Origin: an uncultured Collinsella sp.
GTDB taxonomy: Bacteria > Actinomycetota > Coriobacteriia > Coriobacteriales > Coriobacteriaceae
Assembly: GCA_937943045.1 (NCBI GenBank)
Contig: CALEBN010000041.1
Coordinates: 1 to 64,000 of the forward strand
Length of the DNA stretch: 64,000 nt
Direction: 5' to 3'
Shown: positions 17,176 to 25,244 of the stretch, one piece after another
Layout: the number at the start of each line of letters is the position of its first letter
How positions within the stretch are numbered: position 1 is the first letter of the stretch
Program-made: the position numbers and the translations under genes
Notes under the pieces: generated by a model
What the model was told of the DNA's origin: nothing
Database searches by the model: none
Seen by the model: the letters and a program-made list of their open reading frames with translations, nothing else

Positions 17176-18510
17176 CTACTCAGCAGCCTCCTCAAGCTCG
17201 GAGACATCAAACTCAAAGTCGTTACCCGGCAGGATGGCGTTGAGCACAATGCCCACCAGCGAACCCACGGCAAGACCAGAAAGCGAAATCGTCACGCCGC
17301 CCAGTTCCAACACGATGGCGCCGGCGGTGCTGTACGCGATGCCGAGCGAAAGCACGAGCACCAGCGCGGCCACCAGCACGTTGCGGTTGTTCTGGAAATC
17401 GGCCTGGTTTTCGATGAGGTTGCGGACGCCCACAGCGCTGATCATGCCGTAGAGCACGAGCGACACGCCGCCGATAACGCATGCCGGCATGGCGGCGATG
17501 ACCGCGGCGAACTTGGGGCAGAACGAAAGCACGATGGCGCAGCACGCGGCAATGCGAATCACGCGCGGGTCGAACACGCGCGTCAGGGCGAGCACGCCGG
17601 TGTTCTCGCCGTAGGTGGTGTTGGCCGGAGCGCCAAAGAGCGAAGCCAGGATCGTGGCAAGGCCGTCGCCAAGCAGCGTGCGATGCAGACCGGGATCGGC
17701 GATGTAGTTACGCTCGCAAGTGGAGCCGATAGCCGAGATATCACCGATATGCTCGATCATGGTCGCGAAGGCCAGCGGCATGATGGTAATGATGGCCGTC
17801 GTGGCAAGGCCGCTATCGAACTGCGGGCCAAAGAGCGCAAACACGGTGTTGTCCCACACGATGGGCAAGCCAACCCAGGGAGCGGCAGCGACGCCCGAGA
17901 AGTCAACCTCGCCGAGCGCGGCGGCAACGGCATAGCTCACCACAACACCCAGCAGAATCGGCACGATCTTGACCATGCCGCGGCCCCAAATGTTGCAGAT
18001 GATGATCACTGCCACAGCGACAACGGCAACAAGCCAGTTGGTCTGGCAGTTGGCGATGGCAGAGCTTGCCAAGATCAGGCCGATGGAAATGACGATGGGG
18101 CCGGTCACCACCGGCGGAAAGAAGCGCATAACGCGCTTGGCGCCAAACGCGCGGAACAGAGCCGCAAGCACCGGATAGAGCAGGCCGGCACAAGCTACGC
18201 CCAGGCAGGCGTAGGGCAAAAGCTCGGCCTCGCCGTTGGGCGCAATCGCGGCATAGCCGGCGATAAAGGCAAACGACGAGCCCAAAAATGCCGGCACCTT
18301 ACCGCGCGATAGGAAGTGGAAGAGCAGCGTGCCCAAGCCGGCAAACAAAAGCGTTGCCGACACCGAGAGACCGGTGAGCACGGGCACCAGCACTGTGGCG
18401 CCAAACATGGCAAACAGATGCTGCAGGCCGAGCAAAAACATGCGCGGGCGGCCGAGCGATGACGCATCGTAGATGGCATCGGCGACGGCGGGCGTCGAGG
18501 ACTGGGACAT
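17176..18510 (-). CDS. uraA: Uracil/xanthine permease, NCS2 (UraA-like)
   Basis: 444 residues, start at 18510 (MSQSSTPAVADAIYDAS) behind AAGGAC; upstream in-frame sequence is not coding in character. UraA features are clear: GLQHLFAMFGATVLVPVLTG at the N-terminus, FLGSSFAFIAGY, the proton- and substrate-binding IEHIGDISAIGS with Glu and His, and the GAPANTTYGENTGVLALTRV signature. It imports uracil with protons. The C-terminus is acidic. Uracil is the best guess; xanthine is possible. Confidence 0.9.
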   Translation of the reverse strand: MSQSSTPAVADAIYDASSLGRPRMFLLGLQHLFAMFGATVLVPVLTGLSVSATLLFAGLGTLLFHFLSRGKVPAFLGSSFAFIAGYAAIAPNGEAELLPYACLGVACAGLLYPVLAALFRAFGAKRVMRFFPPVVTGPIVISIGLILASSAIANCQTNWLVAVVAVAVIIICNIWGRGMVKIVPILLGVVVSYAVAAALGEVDFSGVAAAPWVGLPIVWDNTVFALFGPQFDSGLATTAIITIMPLAFATMIEHIGDISAIGSTCERNYIADPGLHRTLLGDGLATILASLFGAPANTTYGENTGVLALTRVFDPRVIRIAACCAIVLSFCPKFAAVIAAMPACVIGGVSLVLYGMISAVGVRNLIENQADFQNNRNVLVAALVLVLSLGIAYSTAGAIVLELGGVTISLSGLAVGSLVGIVLNAILPGNDFEFDVSELEEAAE

Positions 18511-18632
18511 GGATGTCCTTTCGAATGGAAGGGCGATCAGGCATATCGGATAACCTGCCCGAACGATACGATCCGAACCATTGTACGCGATGCGCCATGT
18601 CTCGCACGCGCCGTCACCTGCGAACGTTACCG

Positions 18633-19766
18633 CTATTTCCAAACGCGCTCGGCAATACGCTTGACCAGCGCGATCTTTGCCCATTGCTCGTCCTCGGTCA
18701 GCTTGTTGCCAATCTCGCAGCTGGCAAAGCCACACTGCGGAGACAGATACAGGTTCTCGAGCGGAACATACTTTGCAGCCTCGTAAATACGCTCGACGAT
18801 GGCATCCTCGTCCTCAAGCTCAGCGGCCTTGGTGGTCACCAGGCCCAACACGACCTTCTTGCCAGGGGCAACGTACCTCAACGGCTCAAAACCGCCGGCG
18901 CGCGGCGTATCGAACTCCAGGTAAAATGCGTCAACATCCTCGTTTGCGAACAGGTATGGCGCGATGGGGTCATAGCCACCCTCGAAGGCATAGGTAGAGT
19001 GGTAGTTACCACGGCACACGTGCGTGTTAATGACCAGGTCGTCGGGCTTGCCCTCGATAGCGGCGTTGTTGAGCGCCACGCCCAGCTCACTCACCTTTTG
19101 CAGGTCGACCGGGCTCATGCCGGTCTTGGACACAAAGTCGGTATCGCAATAGATGCCCCAGGTGCAGTCATCAAACTGGATGTTGCGGCAGCCTGCAGCG
19201 TACAGGTCGGCGATCACCGTACGATAAGCGGCTGCAATGGCATCGGCGAGCTCTTCGTCGGTCTTGTAGACGGCGCGCAGGCTCTCCTGCTGGCCATCGC
19301 AGCGGTCGAGCGTGACCTCAGAGAACGTCTGGATAGGCGCCGGGATGGTCTGGCGTGCAACGTGGTCCTCGCCCTCAAGTGCCTTGACAAACTTAAAGTG
19401 CTCGACGAAGGGGTGGTTCTCGCCGCTGATGGAGCCAGTCACCACGGCGGTATCGGCCGTGGTCTCCTCGTCGTGGAACATATATCCCGTACGCGAGGTG
19501 CGACGCTCGACGCCGTTCAGCCCCCACATAAAATCGAGGTGCCAGTAGCTGCGGCGAAACTCGCCATCGGTGATGACCTGCAGGCCGGCGGCCTTCTGCT
19601 TTGCCACCAAATCGCGAATAGCATCGTCCTCGACGGCCTTAAGCCCCTCGGCATCAAGCGTGCCTGCCGCATAGGCAGCACGGGCGTCCTTTACGGCCTG
19701 CGGACGAAGAAAGCTGCCGATGATATCAGCGCGAAACGGCGCGTTCGGTTGAATCGAAGTGCTCAT
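18633..19766 (-). CDS. Cobalamin-independent methionine synthase-like methyltransferase (YxjG/YxjH type)
   Basis: 377 residues, start at 19766 (MSTSIQPNAPF) behind AAGGGAG. It corresponds to the C-terminal catalytic half of MetE: GSFLRPQ at the N-terminus, the zinc ligands in NTHVCRGN (His, Cys) and FASCEIGN (Cys), and the acidic FYLEFDTPRAGGF segment. The length matches Bacillus YxjG/YxjH, which recycle homocysteine with a methyl donor smaller than polyglutamyl folate. A LysR gene (19922-20818) lies directly upstream on the same strand and may control it. The donor is not known. Confidence 0.87.
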   Translation of the reverse strand: MSTSIQPNAPFRADIIGSFLRPQAVKDARAAYAAGTLDAEGLKAVEDDAIRDLVAKQKAAGLQVITDGEFRRSYWHLDFMWGLNGVERRTSRTGYMFHDEETTADTAVVTGSISGENHPFVEHFKFVKALEGEDHVARQTIPAPIQTFSEVTLDRCDGQQESLRAVYKTDEELADAIAAAYRTVIADLYAAGCRNIQFDDCTWGIYCDTDFVSKTGMSPVDLQKVSELGVALNNAAIEGKPDDLVINTHVCRGNYHSTYAFEGGYDPIAPYLFANEDVDAFYLEFDTPRAGGFEPLRYVAPGKKVVLGLVTTKAAELEDEDAIVERIYEAAKYVPLENLYLSPQCGFASCEIGNKLTEDEQWAKIALVKRIAERVWK

Positions 19767-19921
19767 AGATATCTCCCTTTGCATTGGTTGCTTTACTGGG
19801 ACAGAGTATGAGCGCTCATATGGCCATCGCAAAATATACGTTTATAACAGTTTGATATAGATGCTTCCTATATCAGTTTGGACTGCCATAAAGAGATTTG
19901 ACCCGTGCAGAATGCAGCAGT

Positions 19922-20818
19922 CTATATGTGCTGACGAATCACGTCGATATAGGCTTGGCCGTAGCGCGTAAGCGTCGTGTTCTTGCGCGTGATGATGCCG
20001 ATCTCCATGTACTCGTCTACATCGAGCGGAATCGAGATGATGCCGGGCCCGTTGAGCTCGTGACTGATCACGCCTGAGCATACCGTGTAGCCGTTGAGGC
20101 CCATGACCAGGTTGAACAACGTCGCACGGTCACGCACGCGGATATTCTTGCGGCGCTCAAAGGTCGAGGTCAGCTCCTCAGAATAGTAGAACGAGTTATA
20201 GCTGCCCTGCTCATAGGACAAAAACGGGTAGTCTTCCAAGTCCTCGAGCGTCACGCTGGAGCGGCCAGCCAGCGGATGGTCTGCACACACAAAGACGTGC
20301 GGCGTGGCGCAGAAGAGCCCTTCGAACACGAGCTCGTTGGCCGCCAGCATGCGCTCGATGACCTCGCGATTGTGCTCCGACAGATACAGGATGCCGAGCT
20401 CGCTTTTCATGTGCGCGACGTCCTCGATAATCTCGTGGGTTTGCTCCTCGCGCAGGGTAAAGTCGTAGCGCGCGGCATCGAACTCACGGATCACATCGAC
20501 AAACGCATTAACGGCAAAGGAATAATGCTGGCAGCTCACACTAAAGTGCGGCACCTGCTCGGACTCTCCCTTGTACTTGCTCTCGAGCAGGTCGGCCTGG
20601 TCGAGTACCTGGCGCGCATAGCCCAAGAAGGTCTCACCTTCCTCGGACACAACGACGCCCTTGTTAGTGCGCTCAAAGATGTGCACGCCCATCTCGTTTT
20701 CGAGATCGCGAATCGATGCGGTAATCGAAGGCTGCGACACAAAGAGCCGGCGCGAGGCCTCGGTGATGCTGCCACATTCGGCAACTTTGACGACATATCT
20801 GAGCTGCTGGAGCTTCAT
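19922..20818 (-). CDS. LysR-family regulator, probably of the methionine synthase-like gene
   Basis: 298 residues, start at 20818 (MKLQQLRYVVKVAECGSITE) behind GGGAGG. Winged helix residues 1-60 with LFVSQPSITASIRDLENEMG; effector domain from about residue 90. It follows the HAD gene by 10 bp, with its ribosome site in that gap, so the two are co-transcribed. The 155 bp between it and the MetE-like gene contain partial repeats TATAACAGTTTG and TATATCAGTTTG (about 19845-19882), plausible LysR contacts. Confidence 0.87.
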   Translation of the reverse strand: MKLQQLRYVVKVAECGSITEASRRLFVSQPSITASIRDLENEMGVHIFERTNKGVVVSEEGETFLGYARQVLDQADLLESKYKGESEQVPHFSVSCQHYSFAVNAFVDVIREFDAARYDFTLREEQTHEIIEDVAHMKSELGILYLSEHNREVIERMLAANELVFEGLFCATPHVFVCADHPLAGRSSVTLEDLEDYPFLSYEQGSYNSFYYSEELTSTFERRKNIRVRDRATLFNLVMGLNGYTVCSGVISHELNGPGIISIPLDVDEYMEIGIITRKNTTLTRYGQAYIDVIRQHI

Positions 20819-20828
20819 GATGGCCTCC

Positions 20829-21737
20829 CTAGACGTCCGCGATACCCGAACCCACCGCATCCATCTGACGCATAAAAGGCGGCATCTCCCCCGTCGCGGC
20901 GCAGGCGGCAATCTGATGCAGAGCCCCGGCAACCGCATCGTCTGCCGCAGCGCCGATATGCCAGCGCGCGGCAGCAGTGACGGCCTCGTTGGCATTGGCG
21001 ACTGCAACGGAGTTGGGAACGGCACCGATCATGGGCAGATCGTTATCGGAATCGCCAAATACGGCCACCTCATCGGGCGTCAGGCCCAAAGCGCGCGCCA
21101 GCTCCAGCGCAGCGCAGCCCTTGTCCCAACCGGCCGGGAGAATATCGAATAGGCGCACGCGGTTGTTGGGAAATACAAGCGAGAGCTCCGGCACCTCAGC
21201 GGCAATGCGCTCGCGCAGCTCAGCGAGCTCTTCGCGCGAGCGGGCGCTCCAGATATTCGCCTTGTATACCGGGGCATCATCGACAACAGGACGGCACGGG
21301 GCCTCTTCGCCCTTGAGCCACGCGTTGCCGCCCGACTCCATGGCGCGACGAACGCGCTCGGGGTCACTCGTCACGCAATAGGCATCGTTGCCCCAAAAGT
21401 CATCACCCAGGCTGTAGACCTTCAGGTACGTATCGTCGGTCTCCTGCTCCAAGTAGTCAGCCAAGCGCATAAGGGCGGCGTTGTCGGTCGCATGCGAGGC
21501 TACCGCCTCACCGTCCACAAACATGACCTGGCCGTTACAGAACGCGCCAGTCGAGAAGCACTCGGAACGATTTTTGAACATCCAGCCCATCGCGGACGGC
21601 TGACGGCCCGAAACCGGGCCAAAGTGCAGACCCGCCGCCCGCATGGCATGAATGCCCTCGATGGCGTAGTCGCTAGCGCCGTCATGCCCGGCTGGAATCA
21701 GCGTATCGTCTATATCGGTTAGCACAAGTTTGATCAT
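20829..21737 (-). CDS. HAD-superfamily hydrolase, Cof type
   Basis: 302 residues. HAD motif I is DIDDTLI at residues 8-14 with the nucleophilic Asp, motif II is the Ser of GPVSGRQPSA, and motif IV is GDSDNDLPMIG. A large C2 cap sits between motifs II and III, as in Cof-type sugar phosphatases. Substrate unknown; probably a phosphorylated sugar or flavin/PLP-type metabolite. It is the first gene of a leftward pair with the LysR gene. Confidence 0.88.
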   Translation of the reverse strand: MIKLVLTDIDDTLIPAGHDGASDYAIEGIHAMRAAGLHFGPVSGRQPSAMGWMFKNRSECFSTGAFCNGQVMFVDGEAVASHATDNAALMRLADYLEQETDDTYLKVYSLGDDFWGNDAYCVTSDPERVRRAMESGGNAWLKGEEAPCRPVVDDAPVYKANIWSARSREELAELRERIAAEVPELSLVFPNNRVRLFDILPAGWDKGCAALELARALGLTPDEVAVFGDSDNDLPMIGAVPNSVAVANANEAVTAAARWHIGAAADDAVAGALHQIAACAATGEMPPFMRQMDAVGSGIADV

Positions 21738-21773
21738 AGAGTCCCCCAGTCGTTTTCACCCTAACCATTGTAA

Positions 21774-21877
21774 CGACCTGCCAATAAGAGACAGGTTTAT
21801 TTTGGCTGGTTTTATCTGGGAAAATGCAGCGCCCCAGTTGCCACCTGCCAAAATAAACCTGTCCCTTTTTGGCAGGT
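21774..21877. repeat. Paired hairpin repeats, GGGAC-core family (CCTGCCAAAA type)
   Basis: Two facing copies. The right copy at 21841-21877 folds as ACCTGCCAAAA pairing with TTTTGGCAGGT around a loop containing CCTGTCCC. The left copy at 21774-21820 is the inverted, slightly decayed version and extends to CCCAGATAAAACC. A third copy lies at 42432-42478. Confidence 0.85.
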
Positions 21878-21902
21878 GCGCTAGTATAGGGAACAACAGA
21901 TT

Positions 21903-21996
21903 CGATGCGGGAGTGCCGGCGGTGCAAACCACAAGGCTGAGAGGGCATGGGGCCCAATCCTTTGAACCTGTCAGTTAATGCTGGCGTAGGGAGCAT
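21903..21996 (+). promoter_or_regulatory. TPP (THI-element) riboswitch
   Basis: The conserved TPP aptamer words occur in order: GCGGGAGTGCC, GGCTGAGAGGGCA, CCTTTGAACCTGTCAGTTAATGC split by a short helix, and GCTGGCGTAGGGAGC. The aptamer is followed by a terminator hairpin at 22008-22038 and then thiM. Binding of thiamine pyrophosphate should favour termination and switch off thiamine salvage. Confidence 0.96.
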
Positions 21997-22007
21997 GCCG
22001 CCTTTAC

Positions 22008-22038
22008 AGGGGCGCTGTCTATGCACAGCGCCCCTTTT
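22008..22038 (+). terminator. Riboswitch-controlled terminator
   Basis: AGGGGCGCTGT at 22008-22018 pairs with ACAGCGCCCCT at 22025-22035, followed by TTT. It lies 12 bp after the TPP aptamer and before thiM, fitting transcriptional attenuation. Confidence 0.9.
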
Positions 22039-22060
22039 CTATGCCAAGGAGGCATGTGCA

Positions 22061-22900
22061 GTGATTGATTCGGAACAGCTTAAGCAACATATGGTCAAGG
22101 CCGTGGAGGAGATTCGCGCCACCAATCCGATGGCCGGCTCCATCACCAACACGGTGACGATCGACTTTGTCGCCAATGCTCAGCTCGCCGTGGGCGGTTC
22201 GGCCGCCATGGTCTATCTGCCCGACGAGGGCGAGGCGCTCGTTGCCGGCGGCGGCGCCATCTATCTCAACATGGGCACGCTCTTCCCCATCTACGAGCAG
22301 ACGATTCCCCGCGCGGCCAAGGCGGCACACGACGCCGGCAAGCCCTGGGTGCTCGATCCGGTGGGCCTGGGCATCGGTAGCCTGCGAACCCAGCTGGTAA
22401 ACGAGCTCAAGCAGTACAAGCCTGCCATCGTGCGCGGCAACGCCTCCGAGATCATCGCACTCGCCGGCCTGTGGGGTCTTGAGGGCGAGGCAGCTGATCT
22501 GAGCCGCGTGCGCGGTGTCGATACCACCGACACGGTCGACGCCGCCCGCGATGCCGCTGTGGCGCTCGCCCGCTACACCGGCGGAGCCGTAGTGGTCTCG
22601 GGCGAAGTCGACCTGATTACCGACGGCACGACGGTGGCCAAGTCCCACGGCGGCAGTCCGCTCATGTCCAAGATCACCGGCTGCGGCTGCTCGCAGGGTG
22701 GCGTGCTGGCTGTGTACGCCTGCGCTGCCGATCCGTTTACGGCAGCCGTCTGCGGCACCGCCGTCTACAACGTTGCCGGCACGCGTGCCGCCGCCGTCGC
22801 CGATGCCCCGGCAAGCTTTAAGGTCGCCTTTATCGACGAGCTCTACCGCGCGACCGCCCAGGACATCGCCGATAACCGACTCGAGCTCGAGGAGGCATAA
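22061..22900 (+). CDS. thiM: Hydroxyethylthiazole kinase
   Basis: 279 residues from a GTG at 22061 (encoding MIDSEQLKQH) with AAGGAGG eight bases upstream. ThiM features: SITNTVTIDFVANAQLAVGG with substrate residues, NMGTL, DPVGLGIG, RGNASEI, and the catalytic Cys of KITGCGCSQGG. It phosphorylates 4-methyl-5-hydroxyethylthiazole for thiamine salvage. First gene under the TPP riboswitch, followed by the thiamine-binding protein and thiE. Confidence 0.95.
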   Translation: MIDSEQLKQHMVKAVEEIRATNPMAGSITNTVTIDFVANAQLAVGGSAAMVYLPDEGEALVAGGGAIYLNMGTLFPIYEQTIPRAAKAAHDAGKPWVLDPVGLGIGSLRTQLVNELKQYKPAIVRGNASEIIALAGLWGLEGEAADLSRVRGVDTTDTVDAARDAAVALARYTGGAVVVSGEVDLITDGTTVAKSHGGSPLMSKITGCGCSQGGVLAVYACAADPFTAAVCGTAVYNVAGTRAAAVADAPASFKVAFIDELYRATAQDIADNRLELEEA

Positions 22901-22903
22901 GCC

Positions 22904-23245
22904 ATGTCCGAGCCCACAACCAATACCGGCATGAACACGCTCGTCGCCGTGGCCATCGCCCCATGCGGCACCGGCGATGAGCTGTCCGCCGAGGTCGCCG
23001 AGGTCGTGCGCGTCATTCGCGAGAGCGGCCTTCCCAACCGCACCACCTCGATGTTCACCGAGATCGAGGGCGACCGGGACGAGGTCATGCAGGTCGTGCG
23101 CGACGCAACCTTTGTGTTGGCGAACAAGGGCATCCGCACCGAAGTCGTGCTCAAAGCCGACATTCGACCCGGATTTACCGACACCATGACCGGCAAGCTC
23201 GAGCGCATGGAAGCACAGATCAAGAAGCAGGAGGAAGCACGATGA
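22904..23245 (+). CDS. MTH1187-family thiamine-binding protein (Thiamine_BP domain)
   Basis: 113 residues; three bases after thiM and overlapping thiE by four, so translationally coupled to both. The fold signature is VAVAIAPCGTGDELSAEVAE, the SMFTEIEG strand and VLKADIRPGF. Proteins of this DUF77/MTH1187 group are ferredoxin-like and some bind thiamine. Its position inside a thiamine salvage operon supports thiamine or precursor binding here. Whether it is a sensor, carrier or enzyme subunit is not known. Confidence 0.85.
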   Translation: MSEPTTNTGMNTLVAVAIAPCGTGDELSAEVAEVVRVIRESGLPNRTTSMFTEIEGDRDEVMQVVRDATFVLANKGIRTEVVLKADIRPGFTDTMTGKLERMEAQIKKQEEAR

Positions 23246-23937
23246 GCATCCGCGACAACCTTGATATCTCGGCCTATCTGGTACTCGGCCCCGAAAACAC
23301 CCTCGGGCGCCCCGTGGGCGATGTGGTGGCCCAGGCGCTCGACGCAGGCTTTACCTGCATCCAGGTGCGCTCCAAGGTGGCAAGTGCCCGCGAGATCATC
23401 GCGCTGACGGGCGACGCCGCGCAGGCAATCGCACAGGCTGGCAAGACCGGTCAGGTCGCCTTGCTAATCGATGACCGCCTGGACTGCGTACTCGCCGCGC
23501 GCGAGCAGGGCATTGCCGTCGACGGCGTGCACGTGGGCCAGAGCGATATTCCCGTCGAGGTCTGCCGCAAGCTGCTGGGCCCCGATGCCATTGTGGGCCT
23601 TTCGGCCCGTTGCGAGGAGATGCTCGAGTACGTCAAGACCGCCGACATGAGCCTGGTCGACTACCTGGGCATCGGCCCGCTCCACGAGACCGAGACCAAG
23701 CGCGACTGCGGACGCGCGGCCGACGGCTCTATCATCACCAAGAGCTTTGAGGACCTGGCCGCGCTCCACGCGGCAAGCCCCGTGCCCATCGTGGTGGGCG
23801 GCGGCGTCAAGACGGCCGACCTGCCGCAGCTCAAGGCCACCGGCGTCGATGGCTTCTTTGTGGTGAGCGCCGTCTGCAGTGCCGACGACCCCTGCGCCGC
23901 CGCCAAGGAGCTCGTCGACACCTGGCAGCAGGCATAG
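23242..23937 (+). CDS. thiE: Thiamine-phosphate synthase
   Basis: 231 residues; its ATG overlaps the previous stop (ATGA). TIM-barrel landmarks: CIQVRSK near the first strands, LLIDDRLDCVLA, VDGVHVGQSDIP, IVGLSARC, YLGIGPLHETETKRD for diphosphate, and IVVGGGV with FFVVSAV. It joins hydroxymethylpyrimidine diphosphate to thiazole phosphate. thiD, needed to make the pyrimidine, is not in the window. Confidence 0.95.
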   Translation: MSIRDNLDISAYLVLGPENTLGRPVGDVVAQALDAGFTCIQVRSKVASAREIIALTGDAAQAIAQAGKTGQVALLIDDRLDCVLAAREQGIAVDGVHVGQSDIPVEVCRKLLGPDAIVGLSARCEEMLEYVKTADMSLVDYLGIGPLHETETKRDCGRAADGSIITKSFEDLAALHAASPVPIVVGGGVKTADLPQLKATGVDGFFVVSAVCSADDPCAAAKELVDTWQQA

Positions 23938-23980
23938 ACTCAAGCCGAGCAGCCGATTCGCGGCCTCATATCTTCAATAG

Positions 23981-24028
23981 CGGAAAGCGCATCCCAGTTT
24001 GGACCTCCATTCCGGGATGCGCTTTCCG
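23981..24028. terminator. Terminator of the thi operon
   Basis: CGGAAAGCGCATCCC (23981-23995) pairs perfectly with GGGATGCGCTTTCCG (24014-24028). It lies between convergent thiE and the patatin gene. Confidence 0.8.
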
Positions 24029-24037
24029 CCACAGCCT

Positions 24038-24907
24038 CTACCTTGCCAGATACGTTTCCAGCGCAGACAAAGACGACTCCGCATCGTGGCGGCCGATCTG
24101 ATAGATGCGCTCGAGCTCATCGGGCTCGCGGCACAGCGACGGCACCTTCACCGATTCGCTCGGCCGCACCACAAAGATTTCGCCGGCAGCCTCGCGACGT
24201 GCCAGGTCATCGAGTGTGGCATTGTAGACCTCATGCCGATGCTCAAGCGCCGCGACAAACTCCGGATAGTGACGGAACACGCGACGTAGCATGGGCATCA
24301 CGCTGTTGGGCTGCTTCACAAATCCCGCCGGCTGCGTGAGCACCACGATATTGCGGTCATACCCCTGCGCAAACAGCCATGCACTGGGAATAGAATCAGC
24401 CACGCCACCATCCAGATACTTATGCCCGTCAATAGCAACGGGGCGCGTCGCCACGGGAATCGCCGACGACGCCCGAATCCACTCGATATCCCGCTCGTCG
24501 CCATAGGGCAGGTCATGGTAGACGGCCTTGCCCGTCTCGATATCGGTACACACGCACGTAAATCGCATGGGGCAGGCGCGATACGCCTCCAAGTCGATGG
24601 GATCGCGCTCGATAGGCACCTCGTGATAGGCAAAATCGGCATTGAACATATCGCCGGTCCGCAGCCAGCTTGCTACACCCGCATAGCGCTTATCGGCACA
24701 ATAGGCCTTGTTATAGCGAATGGCACGGCCGATCTGGCGCGATTTAAAATTGTAGCCAAACGCCGCGCCCGCCGAGACGCCCACCATATGGTCGCAGGTC
24801 AAACCGTGCTCCATCCAAACGTCGAGCACGCCCGCCGTATACATACCGCGGTAGCCGCCTCCCTCGAGCGCGAGCCCCACCGTGCGCGTCATAGTTGGCT
24901 GTGCCAT
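24038..24907 (-). CDS. Patatin-like phospholipase
   Basis: 289 residues; start at 24907 with GGAG upstream. The catalytic set of patatins is present: oxyanion loop GGGYRGMYTAG, nucleophile GVSAGA (Ser near residue 45), and the catalytic Asp in YLDGGVADSIP. No signal peptide, so a cytoplasmic or membrane-associated acyl hydrolase of the YjjU type. The lipid substrate is unknown. It stands alone. Confidence 0.88.
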   Translation of the reverse strand: MAQPTMTRTVGLALEGGGYRGMYTAGVLDVWMEHGLTCDHMVGVSAGAAFGYNFKSRQIGRAIRYNKAYCADKRYAGVASWLRTGDMFNADFAYHEVPIERDPIDLEAYRACPMRFTCVCTDIETGKAVYHDLPYGDERDIEWIRASSAIPVATRPVAIDGHKYLDGGVADSIPSAWLFAQGYDRNIVVLTQPAGFVKQPNSVMPMLRRVFRHYPEFVAALEHRHEVYNATLDDLARREAAGEIFVVRPSESVKVPSLCREPDELERIYQIGRHDAESSLSALETYLAR

Positions 24908-25244
24908 GCGACCATCTCCGTCCCCGCAAATTTAAACGGAACAAGTATACCCATCAACATATACCGCCCCAGTCGCATTTTTATCGAACATCGCATCATC
25001 GCGCTGCCGTTTGTCGAATAATAGCCACCCACAGCATGTGCACCCCTATATAATTTTGTACTGTTGTTTATTACTGTTGTTTATACTACTCAGCAGTTAT
25101 CAACAGCGAACATTAGCCGGCAAAGTAACCCAACAACGCAGCAAGGCGGGGGCCTGGATACACGCAAAACGCTGAGCAACGACGCGTGTACACGACGAGC
25201 TCGCCCGACGCAATCCGCCCCGACTTCAGAAAGCCGCTTAGAAC
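24908..25244. other. Intergenic region without a gene
   Basis: Divergent promoter region between patatin and the GGDEF-EAL gene. It is AT-richer around 25030-25100 and contains the 13-bp tandem repeat listed separately. I see no small gene or RNA here. Confidence 0.6.
25059..25084 (+). repeat. Exact 13-bp tandem direct repeat
   Basis: TACTGTTGTTTAT occurs twice without a gap (25059-25071 and 25072-25084) about 160 bp upstream of the GGDEF-EAL gene. It may be a regulator site. Confidence 0.75.
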
